From Branchipolynoe longqiensis (lineage: Eukaryota > Annelida > Polychaeta > Phyllodocida > Polynoidae), in NCBI GenBank assembly GCA_030323885.1, contig CM059190.1:106309856-106373855 (forward strand): a DNA stretch of 64,000 nt. The letters run 5' to 3'. Below are positions 1 through 11,139 of the stretch, in pieces. The notes below the pieces were generated by a model. That model saw nothing but the letters and a program-made list of their open reading frames with translations, was not told the origin of the DNA and searched no databases. The position numbers and the translations under genes are program-made. The first letter of the stretch is position 1, and the number at the start of each line of letters is the position of its first letter.

Positions 1-71
1 CTAAGAGTACATCGGATTGGGCAGGCCCTTATGCAGTTGCAGTAAAGTATGTTCCATGGCGTCACCATACC
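1..71 (+). CDS. Possible partial coding exon at window edge
   Basis: Only the third frame is open. It reads about 23 residues (contains DWAGPYAVAVKY) and ends in phase 0 exactly at a consensus donor, GTAAGT, at 72-77. The other two plus frames contain stops. The left end lies outside the window, so no acceptor can be seen. The product is not recognised. It could be chance; the exact fit of open frame and donor is the only evidence. Confidence 0.33.
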
Positions 72-285
72 GTAAGTGGCAGACCACCAAACCCTCAGCC
101 TCGGTTTCTCCCCCCCCCCCCCAGCCCCCACTTTTTTAATTTGTTGCTGTTCCTCTGTTATCTCCAGTCAACCATATACGATGACAGAGACAGCCCAGGT
201 AAAAATGTATAATTTAAGACCTAAATGCACTGGGATTGGTCCCACTGCTTCACTGGTCACAGATGGTCCAGTGTATTATTAACAA

Positions 286-633
286 CCCCACCCCAACAAC
301 ATAATTCATAAACTCACATAACTAGCTACATTAGAGTTACACTAGAATTTTCCTAGCAAACCAACATTTATATACGCTTGCCTAACTGCAACTGAACATT
401 CAAACTTAGTACAAATTTACCAACTGAATACAGAAGATAACTTCTGCTTACATTCTAAATACTATGTAAATACTCACATTGATCTGACTAATATTGATTC
501 TGGTTATATGACACTATGTACCATATTGTTAGGGAACCTTTGGGTTTCAGAATTTCATTGTGTACATGGTGCAAATTGTATATTCAACATGTATTGTTAC
601 ACCTTTATTCTTCTACCATTTTGTGTATGGTGT
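286..633. other. AT-rich stretch without recognisable features
   Basis: No long frame, tandem repeat or member of the repeat families defined elsewhere in this window is visible here. Confidence 0.5.
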
Positions 634-722
634 TTAACATAACCTGAATTGAAAACTGGCTGGGAAATGGGTACCAGTGCTTCGGCATGACAAAAACTTA
701 TTCTCAGGGAATAAACATTACC
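634..722 (+). repeat. Dispersed repeat D, copy 1
   Basis: About 90 bases shared with 28016-28105 and 63904-63965. The common core is an ACCAGTGCTTYGGC-like stretch followed by TGACAAAA..CTTATT and AATAAAC. No terminal inverted repeat was found; it may be the tail of a longer transposon. Confidence 0.55.
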
Positions 723-754
723 CCCCCAAAAAACCCGATGCCTGACGTACACCC

Positions 755-845
755 TCACACACACACGTACACACTCCCCCTCACCACACACACACACACA
801 CACAGACACACACACACACACACTCACACACACACACACACACTA
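755..845. repeat. (CA)n microsatellite
   Basis: Almost uninterrupted CA dinucleotides. Frames crossing it are low-complexity artefacts. Confidence 0.9.
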
Positions 846-956
846 ATGATGTTATTTTTCTTCTCTCTGGGTGTAAATCATATAGAGTAATTCGTCTGCC
901 TCGTTTTGAGCTGCTCTCCACTTGCTGTGGACCACACTCTTGACATAGTTAGTGGG

Positions 957-1130
957 GTTTTACCTTATGGCAACATATGAGGTCATAATCAGGATGGGTA
1001 CTGACCTTATGACATTTGTCACCGTGTGGTGACTTTATAGTGCTGCAGTCAGCACCATGACACGATATCGCACTCAGACACAGTATCCTGGTATTGCGGA
1101 AACTAATCCTCCTTGCCCTATCCAGACCAA
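957..1130 (-). mobile_element. SINE A, 3' half, minus strand
   Basis: Reverse complement of the SINE A body: degenerate tail at 957, then the conserved block TGACTTTATAGTGCTGC, then a TATCC..CCTTGCCCTATCC region. It is truncated where the CT-rich array starts, so the tRNA-like head is missing. Confidence 0.7.
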
Positions 1131-1700
1131 CTCTCCTTTCCCCCTCTCCTCCGCCCCTTCTCAGTCCCTCCCCTTTTCCGCCGCCCCCTCTCCTCCTTCC
1201 CTCTCTACTCCCCTTGTCCCCGCTCTACTCCCTCTCTCCCCTCTGTACTCCCTCTCTCCCCTCTGTACTCCCTCTCTCCCCTCTCTAGTCCCTCTCTCCC
1301 CTCTCTACTCCCTCTCTCCCCTCTGTACTCGCTCTCTCCCCTCTCTACTCCGTCTCTCCCCTCTCTACTCCCTCTCTCCTTCTCTCTACTCCCTCTCTCC
1401 CCTCTCTACTCCCTCTCTCCCCTCTCTACCCTCTCTAGTCCCTCTCCCCCTCTTTACTCCGTCTCTCCCCTCTCTACTCCGTCTCTCCCCTCTGTACTCC
1501 GTCTCTCCCCTCTCTACTCCCTCTCTCCCCTCTCTAGTCCCTCTCTCCCCTCTCTACTCCGTCTCTCCCCTGTCTACTCCCTCTCACTCCCTCTCTCTCC
1601 TATCTCATTCCCCTTCTCTCCTCCCTTGATGCCGTTCTCCCCCTCCCCTCCCTCTTCCCTCCCCCTCTCTCTACCCTCTCTCCCTCTGTTCCCCCCTCCC
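1131..1700. repeat. CT-rich minisatellite, 20-bp period
   Basis: Between about 1195 and 1620 the unit TCCCTCTCTCCCCTCTCTAC recurs every 20 bases with point changes. Flanks are irregular CT-rich DNA. The plus strand is almost pure pyrimidine, so triplex (H-DNA) potential exists. Confidence 0.85.
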
Positions 1701-1837
1701 CCTGAAGATGTGTGGGTATCGCGGTGCTCGACCACCCCGTGTGTAGAAGTATTAGAACGTGTCTGGACCCGTCACATCCTTAGTTCACAGCAGGGCTGAC
1801 CTGGTTCAAGTCTAGCATTAGTAGCAGTGAGCGACAA

Positions 1838-2310
1838 TGCACACACACTCACACACACTCTCAGAAACACACATGCACACACACCGGATAACCAGGCACA
1901 GCGCACACACCTCACGCACTCACACTCATACACACACACACACACACACACACACATGCTCACACACCGGATAGCCAGGTACAGCACCACACACACACAT
2001 ACTCACACTACCGTCCTGATATGACATTTGATGTTGCCAGGACGTAAAACTCCAACAACCATCCACCCTACGCTCACATACACGCACACACACGCACACA
2101 CAATGGATAGCCAGGCACATCGCACACACGCCCACTCACCTACACTCTAACACACACTCGCGCACACACTCATGCACACACTCACGCACACACTCACGCA
2201 CACACTCACGCACACAGTCGCACACACACACTCCTGCACACACTCCTGCACACAGTCACGCACACACTCACTCATGCACACACTCACACACAGGCACACA
2301 CAAGCACACC
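1838..2310. repeat. CA-rich imperfect microsatellite block
   Basis: Irregular CACACA and CACTCA tracts. Blocks resembling GGATARCCAGGYACA recur at about 1885, 1970 and 2104, so the block has itself been locally duplicated. A SINE A tail is embedded at 2013-2062. Confidence 0.85.
2013..2062 (+). mobile_element. SINE A 3' tail fragment
   Basis: Contains the tail stem-loop CGTCCTGATATGAC...TTGCCAGGACG followed by TAAAACTCCAACAACC. The stem arms CGTCCT and AGGACG pair perfectly. Confidence 0.7.
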
Positions 2311-2409
2311 CGATACATCACTGTTACACAAGACGCACTCGCCAATCAACCCAAATAGAGACGCCATGTTCAAACATTGTCGCAGTTGCTATGTAGCCCA
2401 CTTGTGTAC

Positions 2410-4088
2410 AGGTCTGTGTACGAACCAGTCCATTGTGTGTACGTTGTGTAGCCTGTGTGTAGGCTACTTACCCTGTGTGTAAGTTACATGCCCTGTGTGT
2501 ACGTTACATGCCATGTGTGTACCTGTGTGTAGGCTACATACCCTATGTGTAAGTTACATTCCCTGTGTGTACAACAACAAGGTCTGTATGTAAGTTACAT
2601 GCCCTGTGTGTACGTTACATGCCCCGTGTGTAAGTTACATGCCCTGTGTGTACGTTACATGCCCCGTGTGTAAGGTACATGCCCTGTGTGTAGGCTACAC
2701 ACCCTGTGTGTAAGTTACATGCCCTGTGTGTAAGTTACATGCCATGTGTGTACGTTACATGCCCTGTGTGTAAGTTACATGCCCTGTGTGTATGTTACAT
2801 GCCCTGTGTGTACGTTACATGCCCTGTGTGTAAGTTACATGCCCTGTGTGTAAGTTACATGCCCTGTGTGTACGTTACATGCCCCGTGTGTAAGTTACAT
2901 GCCCTGTGTGTACGTTACATGCCCCGTGTGTAAGTTACATGCCCTGTGTGTAGGCTACACACCCTGTGTGTAAGTTACACACCCTGTGTGTAAGTTACAT
3001 GCCCTGTGTGTAAGTTACATGCCCCGTGTGTAAGTTACATGCCCTGTGTTTACCGGTGTGTAAGTTACTTGCTATGTGTGTACGTTACATGCCCTGTGTG
3101 TAAGTTACATGCCCTGTGTGTAAGTTACATGCCTGTGTGTACGTTACTGCCCGGTGTAAGTTACATGCCCTGTGTGTACCGGTGTGTAAGTTACTTGCTA
3201 TGTGTGTAAGTTACATGCCCTGTGTGTAAGTTACATGCCCTGTGTGTAAGTTACATGCCCTGTGTGTAGGCTACACACCCTGTGTGTAAGTTACACACCC
3301 TGTGTGTAAGTTACATGCCCTGTGTGTAAGTTACATGCCCCGTGTGTAAGTTACATGCCCTGTGTTTACCGGTGTGTAAGTTACTTGCTATGTGTGTACG
3401 TTACATGCCCTGTGTGTAAGTTACATGCCCTGTGTGTAAGTTACATGCCATGTGTGTACGTTACATGCCCCGTGTGTAAGTTACATGCCCTGTGTGTACC
3501 GGTGTGTAAGTTACTTGCTATGTGTGTAAGTTACATGCCCTGTGTGTATGTTACATGCCCTGTGTGTAAGTTACATGCCCTGTGTGTATGTTACATGCCC
3601 TGTGTGTACCTGTGTGTAAGTTACATGCCATGTGTGTAAGTTACATGCCATGTGTGTACGTTACATGCCCTGTGTGTACCTGTGTGTAAGCTACATGCCC
3701 TGTGTGCCTGGGTGTAAGTTACATGTACTGTGTGTAAGATACATGCCCTGTGTGTGCTTGTGTGTGCCTGTGTGTACTTGTGTGTGCCTATGTGTGCTTG
3801 TGTGTGCCTGTGTGTACCTGTGTGTAAGTTACATGTACTGTGTGTAAGATACATGCCATGTGTGTGCTTGTGTGTGCCTGTGTGTACTTGTGTGTGCCTA
3901 TGTGTGCTTGTGTGTGCCTGTGTGTGCCTGTGTGTAAGTTACATGTACTGTGTGTAAGATACATGCCCTGTGTGTGCTTGTGTGTGCCTGTGTGTACCTG
4001 TGTGTGCCTGTGTCTACCTGTGTGTACCTGTGTGTACCTGTGTGTAAGATACATGCCCTGTGTGTGCTTGTGTGTGCTTGTGTGTGTG
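2410..4088. repeat. 20-bp minisatellite with higher-order repeats
   Basis: The unit TGTGTGTAAGTTACATGCCC is repeated for about 1.3 kb, then changes into a TGTGTGCTTGTGTGTGCCTG variant from about 3720. Variant units (TAGGCTACACACCC) recur at 2691, 2951 and 3266; the last two start about 315-bp higher-order blocks. From 3715 a block of about 110 bp is repeated three times. Most units contain GTAAGT, the 5' splice-site consensus. Confidence 0.92.
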
Positions 4089-4094
4089 TCCTTG

Positions 4095-4253
4095 CCCTGG
4101 CCTGGCAATGCCGAGTTCCAGCAAAGGTAGCAACATATATCACTCTAGTACGTTATTGGTTTGACTCGGTCGCGGCTTGAACCCACAACCTCCCACACGG
4201 GAAGCCAGCCAGGGCTCTTACTGATTCAGCCATCCCCGCCAGGTGGCGCCACC
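4095..4253 (-). mobile_element. SINE A 5' part, minus strand
   Basis: Read on the minus strand it starts with a tRNA-like head (GGGATGGCTGAATCAGTAAG, then GTGGGTTCAAGCC as B box) and continues into GACCGAGTCAAACCAAT. The body is cut off where the GT-rich satellite starts. Confidence 0.65.
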
Positions 4254-4255
4254 TC

Positions 4256-4980
4256 CCCAGACGGATGGGTGGATGTGTTGTGTGGGTGGGAACAGGGGGG
4301 GGGGGGGTTATGTGTTTGGGTAGGTATAAAGTGGGTGTGATGAGGAGGGTGTGTATGTGTGTGGGGGTGTATGTGGGTAAGGTATAAAGGGTGGGTGTGA
4401 GTGAGGAGGGTGTGTATGTGTGTGTATGGGTGTGGGGGGTGTACATGTGGGTAAGGTATAAAGGGTGGGTGTGAGTGAGGAGGGTGTGTATGTGTGTGTA
4501 TGGGTGTGGGGGGTGTACATGTGGGTAAGGTATAAAGGGTTGGTGTGAGTGAGGAGGGTGTGTATGGGTGTGGGGGGTGTACATGTGGGTAAGGTATAAA
4601 GGGTTGGTGTGAGTGAGCAGGGTGTGTATATGTGTGTATGGGTGTGGGGGTGTACATGTGGGTAGGGGTATGAAGGGTGGGTGTGAGTGAGTAGGGTGTG
4701 TATGTGTGTGTGGGGTGTACATGTGGATAGGGGTATGAAAGGTGGGTGTGAGTGAGGAGTGTGTATGTGTGGGGGGTGTACATGTGCGTAAGGTATAAGG
4801 GTGGGTGTGAGTGATGAGGGTATGTGTGGGGGGGGTACATGTGGGTAGGGGTATGAAGGGTGGGTGTGAGTGAGGAGGGGGTGTACATGTGTGTGGGGGG
4901 TGTACATGTGGATAGGGGTATGAAGGGTGGGTGGGTGTGAGTGAGGAGTGTGTATGTGTGTGTGGGGGTGAGGGGGTTGC
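4256..4980. repeat. GT-rich minisatellite, about 74-bp period
   Basis: A unit starting GTACATGTGGGTAAGGTATA recurs at 4441 and 4515 and in shortened forms up to 4980. A 12-base G run lies near 4296. The long minus-strand frames rich in H, T and P here are repeat artefacts. Confidence 0.88.
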
Positions 4981-4984
4981 CACC

Positions 4985-5681
4985 AGGTGTTTGTGTGGGC
5001 GGTGCGTGGGTGTACTTTACTAACATTTTGCCGAACTTTGAGTGCCTTTTCTCCATAGAGAATAGATGTTCATCTAACTATTCAACCACCTGTCTAATAC
5101 TGCCTCCACTGACAACACGCTACCTTTGTCACTTGGTGGTCTTGTGTTTTATTTATAAAAACAAAAAACAATAAACACTGTTGGTTTTGAGAACAACTCC
5201 CATTTCAGAGCGATCTTATTGCTCCTCTGCTCGTAACATTTTCCGGCGATTTTTTGTTGTTGTTTGTCACCCCCACACACTGGTTATTAATTATCATTAC
5301 TCGGCTGGTTTGTTATGGAGTGTTTTGTTGACTAGAGGGCCTACTCGTCCTCTCACCGTCGCGAGTTTAGTTTATGTACACAGAGGCCAGAACACGTGAC
5401 CAACCTTGGGAAAAGGTACCGGTGTGCGGTGATCCTGATATTGAGAAATAGATGATTTAACTATCCCGCAAACCGCTATTTTGATAACGCCATGGAATGG
5501 TAGACAATGAGGAGGTTATGACAAATGTAATAATTCATGAAGTGGAAGAAGGCCCATGCTATAAAAATTAATAGAAAACTGAGCTTTGAAGATTAGGATG
5601 ACCATTTTCCATTGTTGGTCACAGATAATGCTTGGTATCATCTTTTTCATGACGTCACAAGGGACTAGGTAAACATTGTAT
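4985..5681. other. Unassigned single-copy stretch
   Basis: Short frames only. A plus frame ends at 5174 after CTCCATAG, an acceptor-like site at about 5051-5058, but nothing else supports an exon. No recognised repeat. Confidence 0.4.
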
Positions 5682-6018
5682 TTAAAGCTGCATAGTCCGA
5701 TGGAGCATCAAATTTTCAAAACCACAACAATTATCTAAAATTGATTCTACATGATGATGCACGTCTTAAACATTTGTTGCCACATAGAAGGGGATATTGA
5801 GTCAACCTGTTACTGCTGAAACCTATGGTGTCAGACTTTTGGCATGCTTGCTAAAACTAATTTAGCATATTTGCACTTCAAATATCTCAGAACTTAGCCA
5901 TTTAAAATAAAACTTAAAAGTTACTTCAAACTAAAGTAAAGTAGACTATGACAATCACTAATATATTTATCTCAGAAAAATGGCAGAAACTCAAAACCAT
6001 CGGACTATGCAACTTTAA
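5682..6018. mobile_element. MITE M1, full-length copy
   Basis: 337 bp bounded by inverted ends TTAAAGCTGCATAGTCCGAT and ATCGGACTATGCAACTTTAA. AT-rich, no coding capacity. The terminal TTAA may be either the target duplication or part of the ends; this copy alone cannot decide. Confidence 0.8.
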
Positions 6019-6145
6019 TATATGCGTAGTTTAGTATAACGGGATAGGTTAGGAATGTGTTTATAGTCACATAATGCAATATACAGCACATATATCTGCT
6101 TTGTAGTTTATTATGCAAATATAATCCTCACACCACTAGTATTTA

Positions 6146-6402
6146 AAGAGCCTGTCTCAAAAGGCATTAACTAATATCTTTTTGTCTACATACCGATTTA
6201 CACAAAACAGCACAGAAACGGTTACACTGAAAACTTAAAGACATTTGCTTCAAATCACTACGTATTCTATTGGGATTATGAAACATGATGTAAAAAACAA
6301 ATCAGTTTATCCTGAGCAAATGCATAAGAAGATAGTATGTTGATCGTTACAATGGACAAGGTTTTGTCCCATATTACTTATCACCTTTTGAGACAGGCTC
6401 AT
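6146..6402. mobile_element. MITE M2, copy 1
   Basis: Ends GAGCCTGTCTCAAAAGG and CCTTTTGAGACAGGCTC are inverted repeats. The interior is about 85-90% identical by eye to 33510-33771. No clean target duplication is left here. Confidence 0.75.
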
Positions 6403-6479
6403 TATATATTCATCCGTTCTGCAGCATGACACGCACTCACATGTAGTGAGCTATACTCCTGCCCTGGAGAAATACATGC

Positions 6480-6645
6480 ACAGGTAGTTATGGGTACCCT
6501 GATTGCAACAGGGAGTCTATGCGGTTGAACGGCTACGGAGCTCGCCAGGTAGTTGTAAATACCTTGAGTTCAACAGGGAGCCTAGGTGGTCGAATGGTTA
6601 GGGCACTGGCCCCGAAATGGCCGAAATGCAGATTCTAGTAAGTAC
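6480..6645 (+). repeat. Tandem pair of tRNA-like segments
   Basis: Two about 65-base segments, each containing CAACAGGGAG followed by CCTAGGTGGTCGAATGGTTA or its diverged form. The second resembles a tRNA D-arm/A-box; the B box (GCAGATTCTAG) is degenerate. Probably SINE-derived, not a working tRNA. Confidence 0.4.
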
Positions 6646-6742
6646 GGCTCTAAGCATAATGTTCCAGGCGTTTTGCAACACTGCCTTTGACACATTTATT
6701 TTCATATATGCTGTGATAGAAATAAGGAACATTTTTCACTTC

Positions 6743-6896
6743 TCCATTGGACAAGTCTGGTGTGATTTTTACTTGTCCGCCTGAATTTTCACTTTTCTGC
6801 ATTTGGCACCTATACACACACATGTATATAATGGAAAGAAAAGAAAATCGTGAGATACATGTTTTTCCGCTTAACATTTTCACTTGTCCAATGGAA
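6743..6896. repeat. Inverted repeat, possible MITE remnant
   Basis: TCCATTGGACAAGT at 6743-6756 is matched by its exact reverse complement at 6883-6896. No target duplication was found. Confidence 0.45.
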
Positions 6897-7155
6897 AAGC
6901 TCGAGCCATATTCTGCTTGTCCGCGCCTACTCTCACTTGGCTTGGATACGTGGACAAGGTATATACTACATGCCGTCGATATACATATACTATATGCTGT
7001 ATATGTAGATGTTAATTACCAATTTACTGGTGTTGCTGTACTGGTTTCTGAGACACTGCTAGTGATTGTTATCCGGCCACTGTATTCATGCTGAGTGATA
7101 GGTGTGGGTGTGTGGGTGATGCGTGGGTTCCACCTTCAACACCACCTCTACCCAG

Positions 7156-7229
7156 GATGCACCACCTGGCCGCGTCCCTGTCAGGCGTGGGTCTGGGTCA
7201 AGGACGTGCCCAGGGAGCTCTGTCCTCCG
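7156..7229 (+). CDS. Candidate 74-nt internal exon
   Basis: A pyrimidine-rich tract ending CTCTACCCAG precedes the segment and GTAGGT follows it. One frame reads MHHLAASLSGVGLGQGRAQG then ALSS, with G/C-biased third positions, contrasting with AT-rich flanks. In that frame the exon enters with one base completing a codon and leaves with one base of the next. The product is not recognised. Transcript data are absent. Confidence 0.3.
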
Positions 7230-7289
7230 GTAGGTAGTTAACCCACGCTCGGAGGGCAGAGAGCCACCCACATACTCACACAGTACTTA

Positions 7290-8460
7290 CGTGGCTTTGA
7301 GTAGCTCCATGGTCAGATTTGAGCGACACTGAGCTGCTTAAGGTGACTCAAAGTGATTGTGAGCAGCTCAGGGCAGCTAGGAATGACTCCTAACTGTCCC
7401 GTGTGGCTGAGTCCCTGTCAGTGACACTGAGCTGTTTGGATTGAAGCTGAGTTGCTCTGAGTTGCTCAGAGCTGCTCTGAGAACCACTGAACTGCTCTGA
7501 GTACCACTGAGCTGCTCTGAGTGTCTCTGAGCTACTCTGAGTACCACTGAGCTGCTCTGAGTACCACTGAGCTGCCCTGAGTGTCTCTGAGCTGCTCTGA
7601 GTACCACTGATCTGCTCGGAGTGTATCAGCTGCTCTGAGTGCCACTGAACTGCTCTGAGTACCACTGAGCTGCTTGGTGTACCATGTACTATGAGTCTCA
7701 CGGAGCTGCCCAGAGTACCACTGAGCTGCTCTGAGTTGTTCTGAGTACCACTGAACTGCTCGGAGTACCACTGAGCTGTTCAGAGTGCCGCTGAGCTGCT
7801 TTGAGTACCGCTGAACTGCTGGGAGTACCATGATCTGCTCGGAGTGTCATTGAGCTGCTCGGAGTGTCTCTGAGCTGCTCGGACTACCCTGAGCTGCTCG
7901 GAGTGCCTTTGATGCTGTGTTTATACTGTCCATAGCATGTAACCTCGAGTGCTCGGGGTTGTTTTCAATGCTGGCCAGTTGTAGTAGTGGTTTAATCTTA
8001 TCACACAGTAGGAGGTGATACCACTGAGCTGCTCGGAGTGTCACTGAGCTGCTCGGAGTACCAATGGGCTGCTCGGAGTGTCACTGAGCTGCTCGGAGTA
8101 CCACTGAGCTGCTTGCAGTACCACTGAGCTGCTGGGAGTACCAATTAGCTGCTCGGAGTGTCACTGAGCTGCTCAGAGTGTCACTGAGCTGCTCAGTGTA
8201 CCACTGAGCTGCTCGGAGTACCACTGAGCTGCTTGGAGTACCACTGAGCTGCTCGGAGTACCAATTAGCTGCTCGGAGTGTCACCGAGCTGCTCGGAGTG
8301 TCACTGAGCTGCTCGGAGTACCACTGAGCTGCTTGGAGTACCACTGAGATGCTCGGAGTACCAATTAGCTGCTCGGAGTGTCACCGAGCTGCTCGGAGTA
8401 CCACCGAGCTGGCCGTAGTGCCTCTGACCTGCTGTGAGTGGCTCTGAACTGCTAATTGTA
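7290..8460. repeat. 20-bp minisatellite (GAGCTGCTCGGAGTACCACT)
   Basis: About 50 units of GAGCTGCTCGGAGTACCACT with a common GTGTCACT variant, interrupted by unrelated DNA at about 7910-8020. GAGCTGCTC includes the palindrome GAGCTC-like core AGCT. Minus-strand frames reading VVLRAAQWYSEQLSGT are periodic artefacts of the 20-bp (60-bp in codons) unit. Confidence 0.92.
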
Positions 8461-8626
8461 ACTGGGGGATGGCCATTAGCTGTTCCTTGTGGGTCAGCGC
8501 TCATCTCGGAGCTTAATCAGCGATTGTAATGAAAGAAACCCCGCAGAGGGTTAACAACAAAACACATGAACTCACCACCATTTTATAATCCAAAAACAGT
8601 TTCCAATGTCACATGACCTGACAGCT

Positions 8627-8852
8627 ATTCCTAGCCAGGCGTTTGGCATTGCTAGGATAGGGGAAGTTACTTGTTGGCTCAGTGTTAGGATATTAAATGT
8701 GACTGAGTGGGATATCAGGTCATGGTGCTGGCGGCCTGATTTCCCAGTGGGGCAGCACTATACTGTCATTATGAGTGTGCACTGTCACAAGTCTGTAGGT
8801 ACCCGTCCTGATATAACATTAGACGTTGCCAGGATGTAAAACTCCAACAACC
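8627..8852 (+). mobile_element. SINE A body, plus strand
   Basis: Starts at CTAGCCAGGCGTTTGGCATT, contains GACTGAGTGGGATATCAGG and GTGGGGCAGCACTATA, and ends CCAGGATGTAAAACTCCAAC. The tRNA head is missing. Confidence 0.8.
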
Positions 8853-9389
8853 AATCCAACTTCCCGCCGTGTCGAGCTGTGAACTGCCGGCAGTGACCCC
8901 CTGACCTGCCGGGACCACGTGGTGCCTAGCGCCGACATGTTTGCCTTTTCTTTTCATGACCTGTGCAGACTTTTAATTAATTGACGGCTGCGCTTAACTA
9001 TGTTTTTGCTGAGCAATTACCCAAACTTGCAGCGTGGACTTCTAAGCAGCTGGCTACTCAGCGGACTGGTTTACTAACATCACCTCGACTACTTACCTAC
9101 TTACACAGTACACACATTGCTCACAGTACAGACAGTACACAGAGTACACACAGTTCACATAGTGTGTTTAAAAGAAATCTCCACTGGTTGTTCTAATTGA
9201 CGCCATTATATTTCTTTAACCAACATTATCAAGGAATTATTTACGCTCCAGACATTTCCCCCTCTTGTTGACGACTTTGATTTTAAAATTCGTTGTGCCG
9301 ATTTTGTTCTTTGCCCTTGCGGTTTTTGAGGGAGCTGTGCCTGCTGTTCCTTCATATCGATTAGTTAGTAAAGGTTGGTAGGTGTTGGC

Positions 9390-9935
9390 GTTTTGCATCC
9401 TGGCAACATCTAAGGCCATATCACAAATCGGGCACCAGCCCAAATGGGCAAGTCACTATTTTTCTGATCTGTAGTAGCAAATTTCAGTTTCAATATAATT
9501 TACAACACCAGTTTCCTTTCTGTCATCAAGCCGACGATTGACTTTACCACCATTCTTATTAACCAGTCCACAGCACTGTCTATTCTTAATTGCTTATGAC
9601 AATTTATGTCCTTCAGAGTACCGTTTTTCAAATGCTTCACCAGTTTTTTTACTTGGGCTTGGGCAAGTCGGGATGGGTATTGACTTGTGACAGTGCACCC
9701 TCATGATGACTTTATAGTGCTGCCCAACTGGGGAAGCAGGCCACCATCACCATGGTCTGATATCCGACTCAATCTCATTATCCTGACACTGAGCTAATCA
9801 GTCCATACCTTATCCTATTAATGCTGAGCGCCAGGCTAGGAAGCGACAAGTATCAATATTATAAGTCATTGGTTTGACTCGACTCGACCGGGAACCGAAC
9901 TCCCGATCTCCCGCTTGGGAGGTCCGCGTCCGGTG
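9390..9935 (-). mobile_element. SINE A, minus strand, interrupted by repeat X
   Basis: The 3' tail lies at 9390-9423 (TGCATCCTGGCAACATCTAA), then a 245-bp insertion, and the SINE resumes at 9669 (GATGGGTATTGACTTGTGAC) through the body to the tRNA-like head ending near 9935. The flanks join to restore the SINE order. Confidence 0.75.
9424..9668 (+). mobile_element. Repeat X, copy 1, nested in SINE A
   Basis: 245 bp starting CAAATCGGGCACCAGCCC and ending CTTGGGCTTGGGCAAGT, near-identical to 13049-13291. Both copies sit inside SINE A bodies. There is no coding capacity. Ends contain short GGGCAAGT motifs, but a clear terminal inverted repeat was not found. Confidence 0.65.
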
Positions 9936-9990
9936 TTAGTAAAGTGGCAGCGTCTCGAAATTCTAAATAAATTACGGGTGTATGGTGTAC

Positions 9991-10140
9991 TTAAAGCTGC
10001 ATAATCTGATGAAAGAATGAACTTTTCAAAATCAAAATACTTACTTAGATTTGATTCTACTTATCCAACTTAGAGAATGGTGCACTTATTAAAGCGGCAT
10101 AGTCCGATGAAAACAGCACATTTTCAAAAGCAAAACAGAA
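9991..10140. mobile_element. MITE M1, two nested 5' ends
   Basis: TTAAAGCTGCATAATCTGAT at 9991 and a second start TTAAAGCGGCATAGTCCGAT at 10088. One M1 end is nested directly in another. The remainder of the element appears after SINE C at about 10596-10728. Confidence 0.65.
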
Positions 10141-10253
10141 TGCTTACAAACAGAGAGAATGCATGGAGTAGATAGCTACACAGCAACTGAAAGTGACAAA
10201 ACAAGGGGAACCACCAGACTATTACTGTCTAACAGCGAAAACAAGTCATGAGA

Positions 10254-10560
10254 CGTGGTGTTCTCTGTGGCGGAGTGGTTAGAGTGTCTGACTTTTTTCT
10301 CGGTCGAACTCCTAATCTGAAGGTCAGTGGTTCGATTCCCCATGCCCCCACCTCTGCCAATTTGGATTTCAACCCCTGTGTATAACTTACAGCGTCACCA
10401 AAGGCCAGTTGCTCTCATACCATGTCTATGTGGTGTGGGAGGTTAAAAATCCCTTGGGCCAGTAAAAGTGTATGCTTGGGCTTTCTATCGACAAACTGTC
10501 TAATGGTGAAAACAAGTCTATGATAGTCAGTATAAATCTTCAAGAAAGAACCGCTATGGG
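10254..10560 (+). mobile_element. SINE C, copy 1
   Basis: The tRNA-like head has A box GTGGCGGAGTGGTTAGAGTG and B box GGTTCGATTCCCC with extra bases between, as in tRNA-Ser/Leu-type heads. The body ends near GACAAACTGTCTAATGGTGA. About 90% identical by eye to 18667-18972. It is inserted in MITE M1 sequence. Confidence 0.78.
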
Positions 10561-10728
10561 CGGCATAAATACACCATCACACCCCAAAAATGCATTGACC
10601 TAGATTTGATCTTAAGCATTTGTTGCTGCGTAGAAGGGAATATTAAATCAATTTAACAGAACATGTTCCTGCTGAAGGCTCTGGTGCCAGCGTTTTTACG
10701 TGCTCGCCGTTCTGGTATCAACAGGAAA

Positions 10729-11081
10729 GTTTAAGAGTCCGATGGTTTTCAGTTCTTGCAGTATATGTTTTTAGATTAAAATATAACATTGATCAGTATA
10801 ATTTGCGTTACTCTAATTTGAAATAACATTTATTTTAATGTGTCAACTTTAGAGATAATTCAAGTGAAAACATGACACATCTATTTGGATGTGCATGCCA
10901 AACTGATTGACCCGGTAGACTTCAACAATAACAGGTTCTGGTAAATTGACCTAGTTTCCCTTCTGTGCAGTAATGCATGTTTAATGACCGCACCAGTGTT
11001 TAAGTAGGACATGTAGGACCAAATCTAGGTCAATGTTTTGGTTTAACAAATTGATATTTCTATCGGACTGTGCAGCTTTTA
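10729..11081. mobile_element. MITE M1, diverged copy
   Basis: Starts TTAAGAGTCCGATGGTTTTC and ends TATCGGACTGTGCAGCTTTT. The interior includes the family motif CCAAATCTAGGTCAATGTTT. More diverged than 20342-20694. Confidence 0.7.
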
Positions 11082-11139
11082 GAGCCCCGAATGCCACACT
11101 GACATGCGCATTGGGGGTGGGATTTGTTTGCGTGGAATG

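Noticed and set aside
2706..4130. Cysteine-rich repeated protein (MCKLHALCVSYMPCV)
   Set aside because: It is a 20-bp minisatellite read in frame over its 60-bp cycle; several frames are open and there are no gene signals.
4153..5056. Histidine/threonine/proline-rich long frames
   Set aside because: Low-complexity GT-rich satellite; three overlapping frames are open at once.
7377..8504. Repetitive protein with VVLRAAQWYSEQLSGT
   Set aside because: Minus-strand reading of the 20-bp minisatellite; interrupted repeatedly and without domain similarity.
8606..8839. Short frames within SINE copies (also near 13000, 25000, 38600, 51000, 61600, 63800)
   Set aside because: The same translations recur wherever SINE A occurs, in either orientation, so they are shadows of the repeat.
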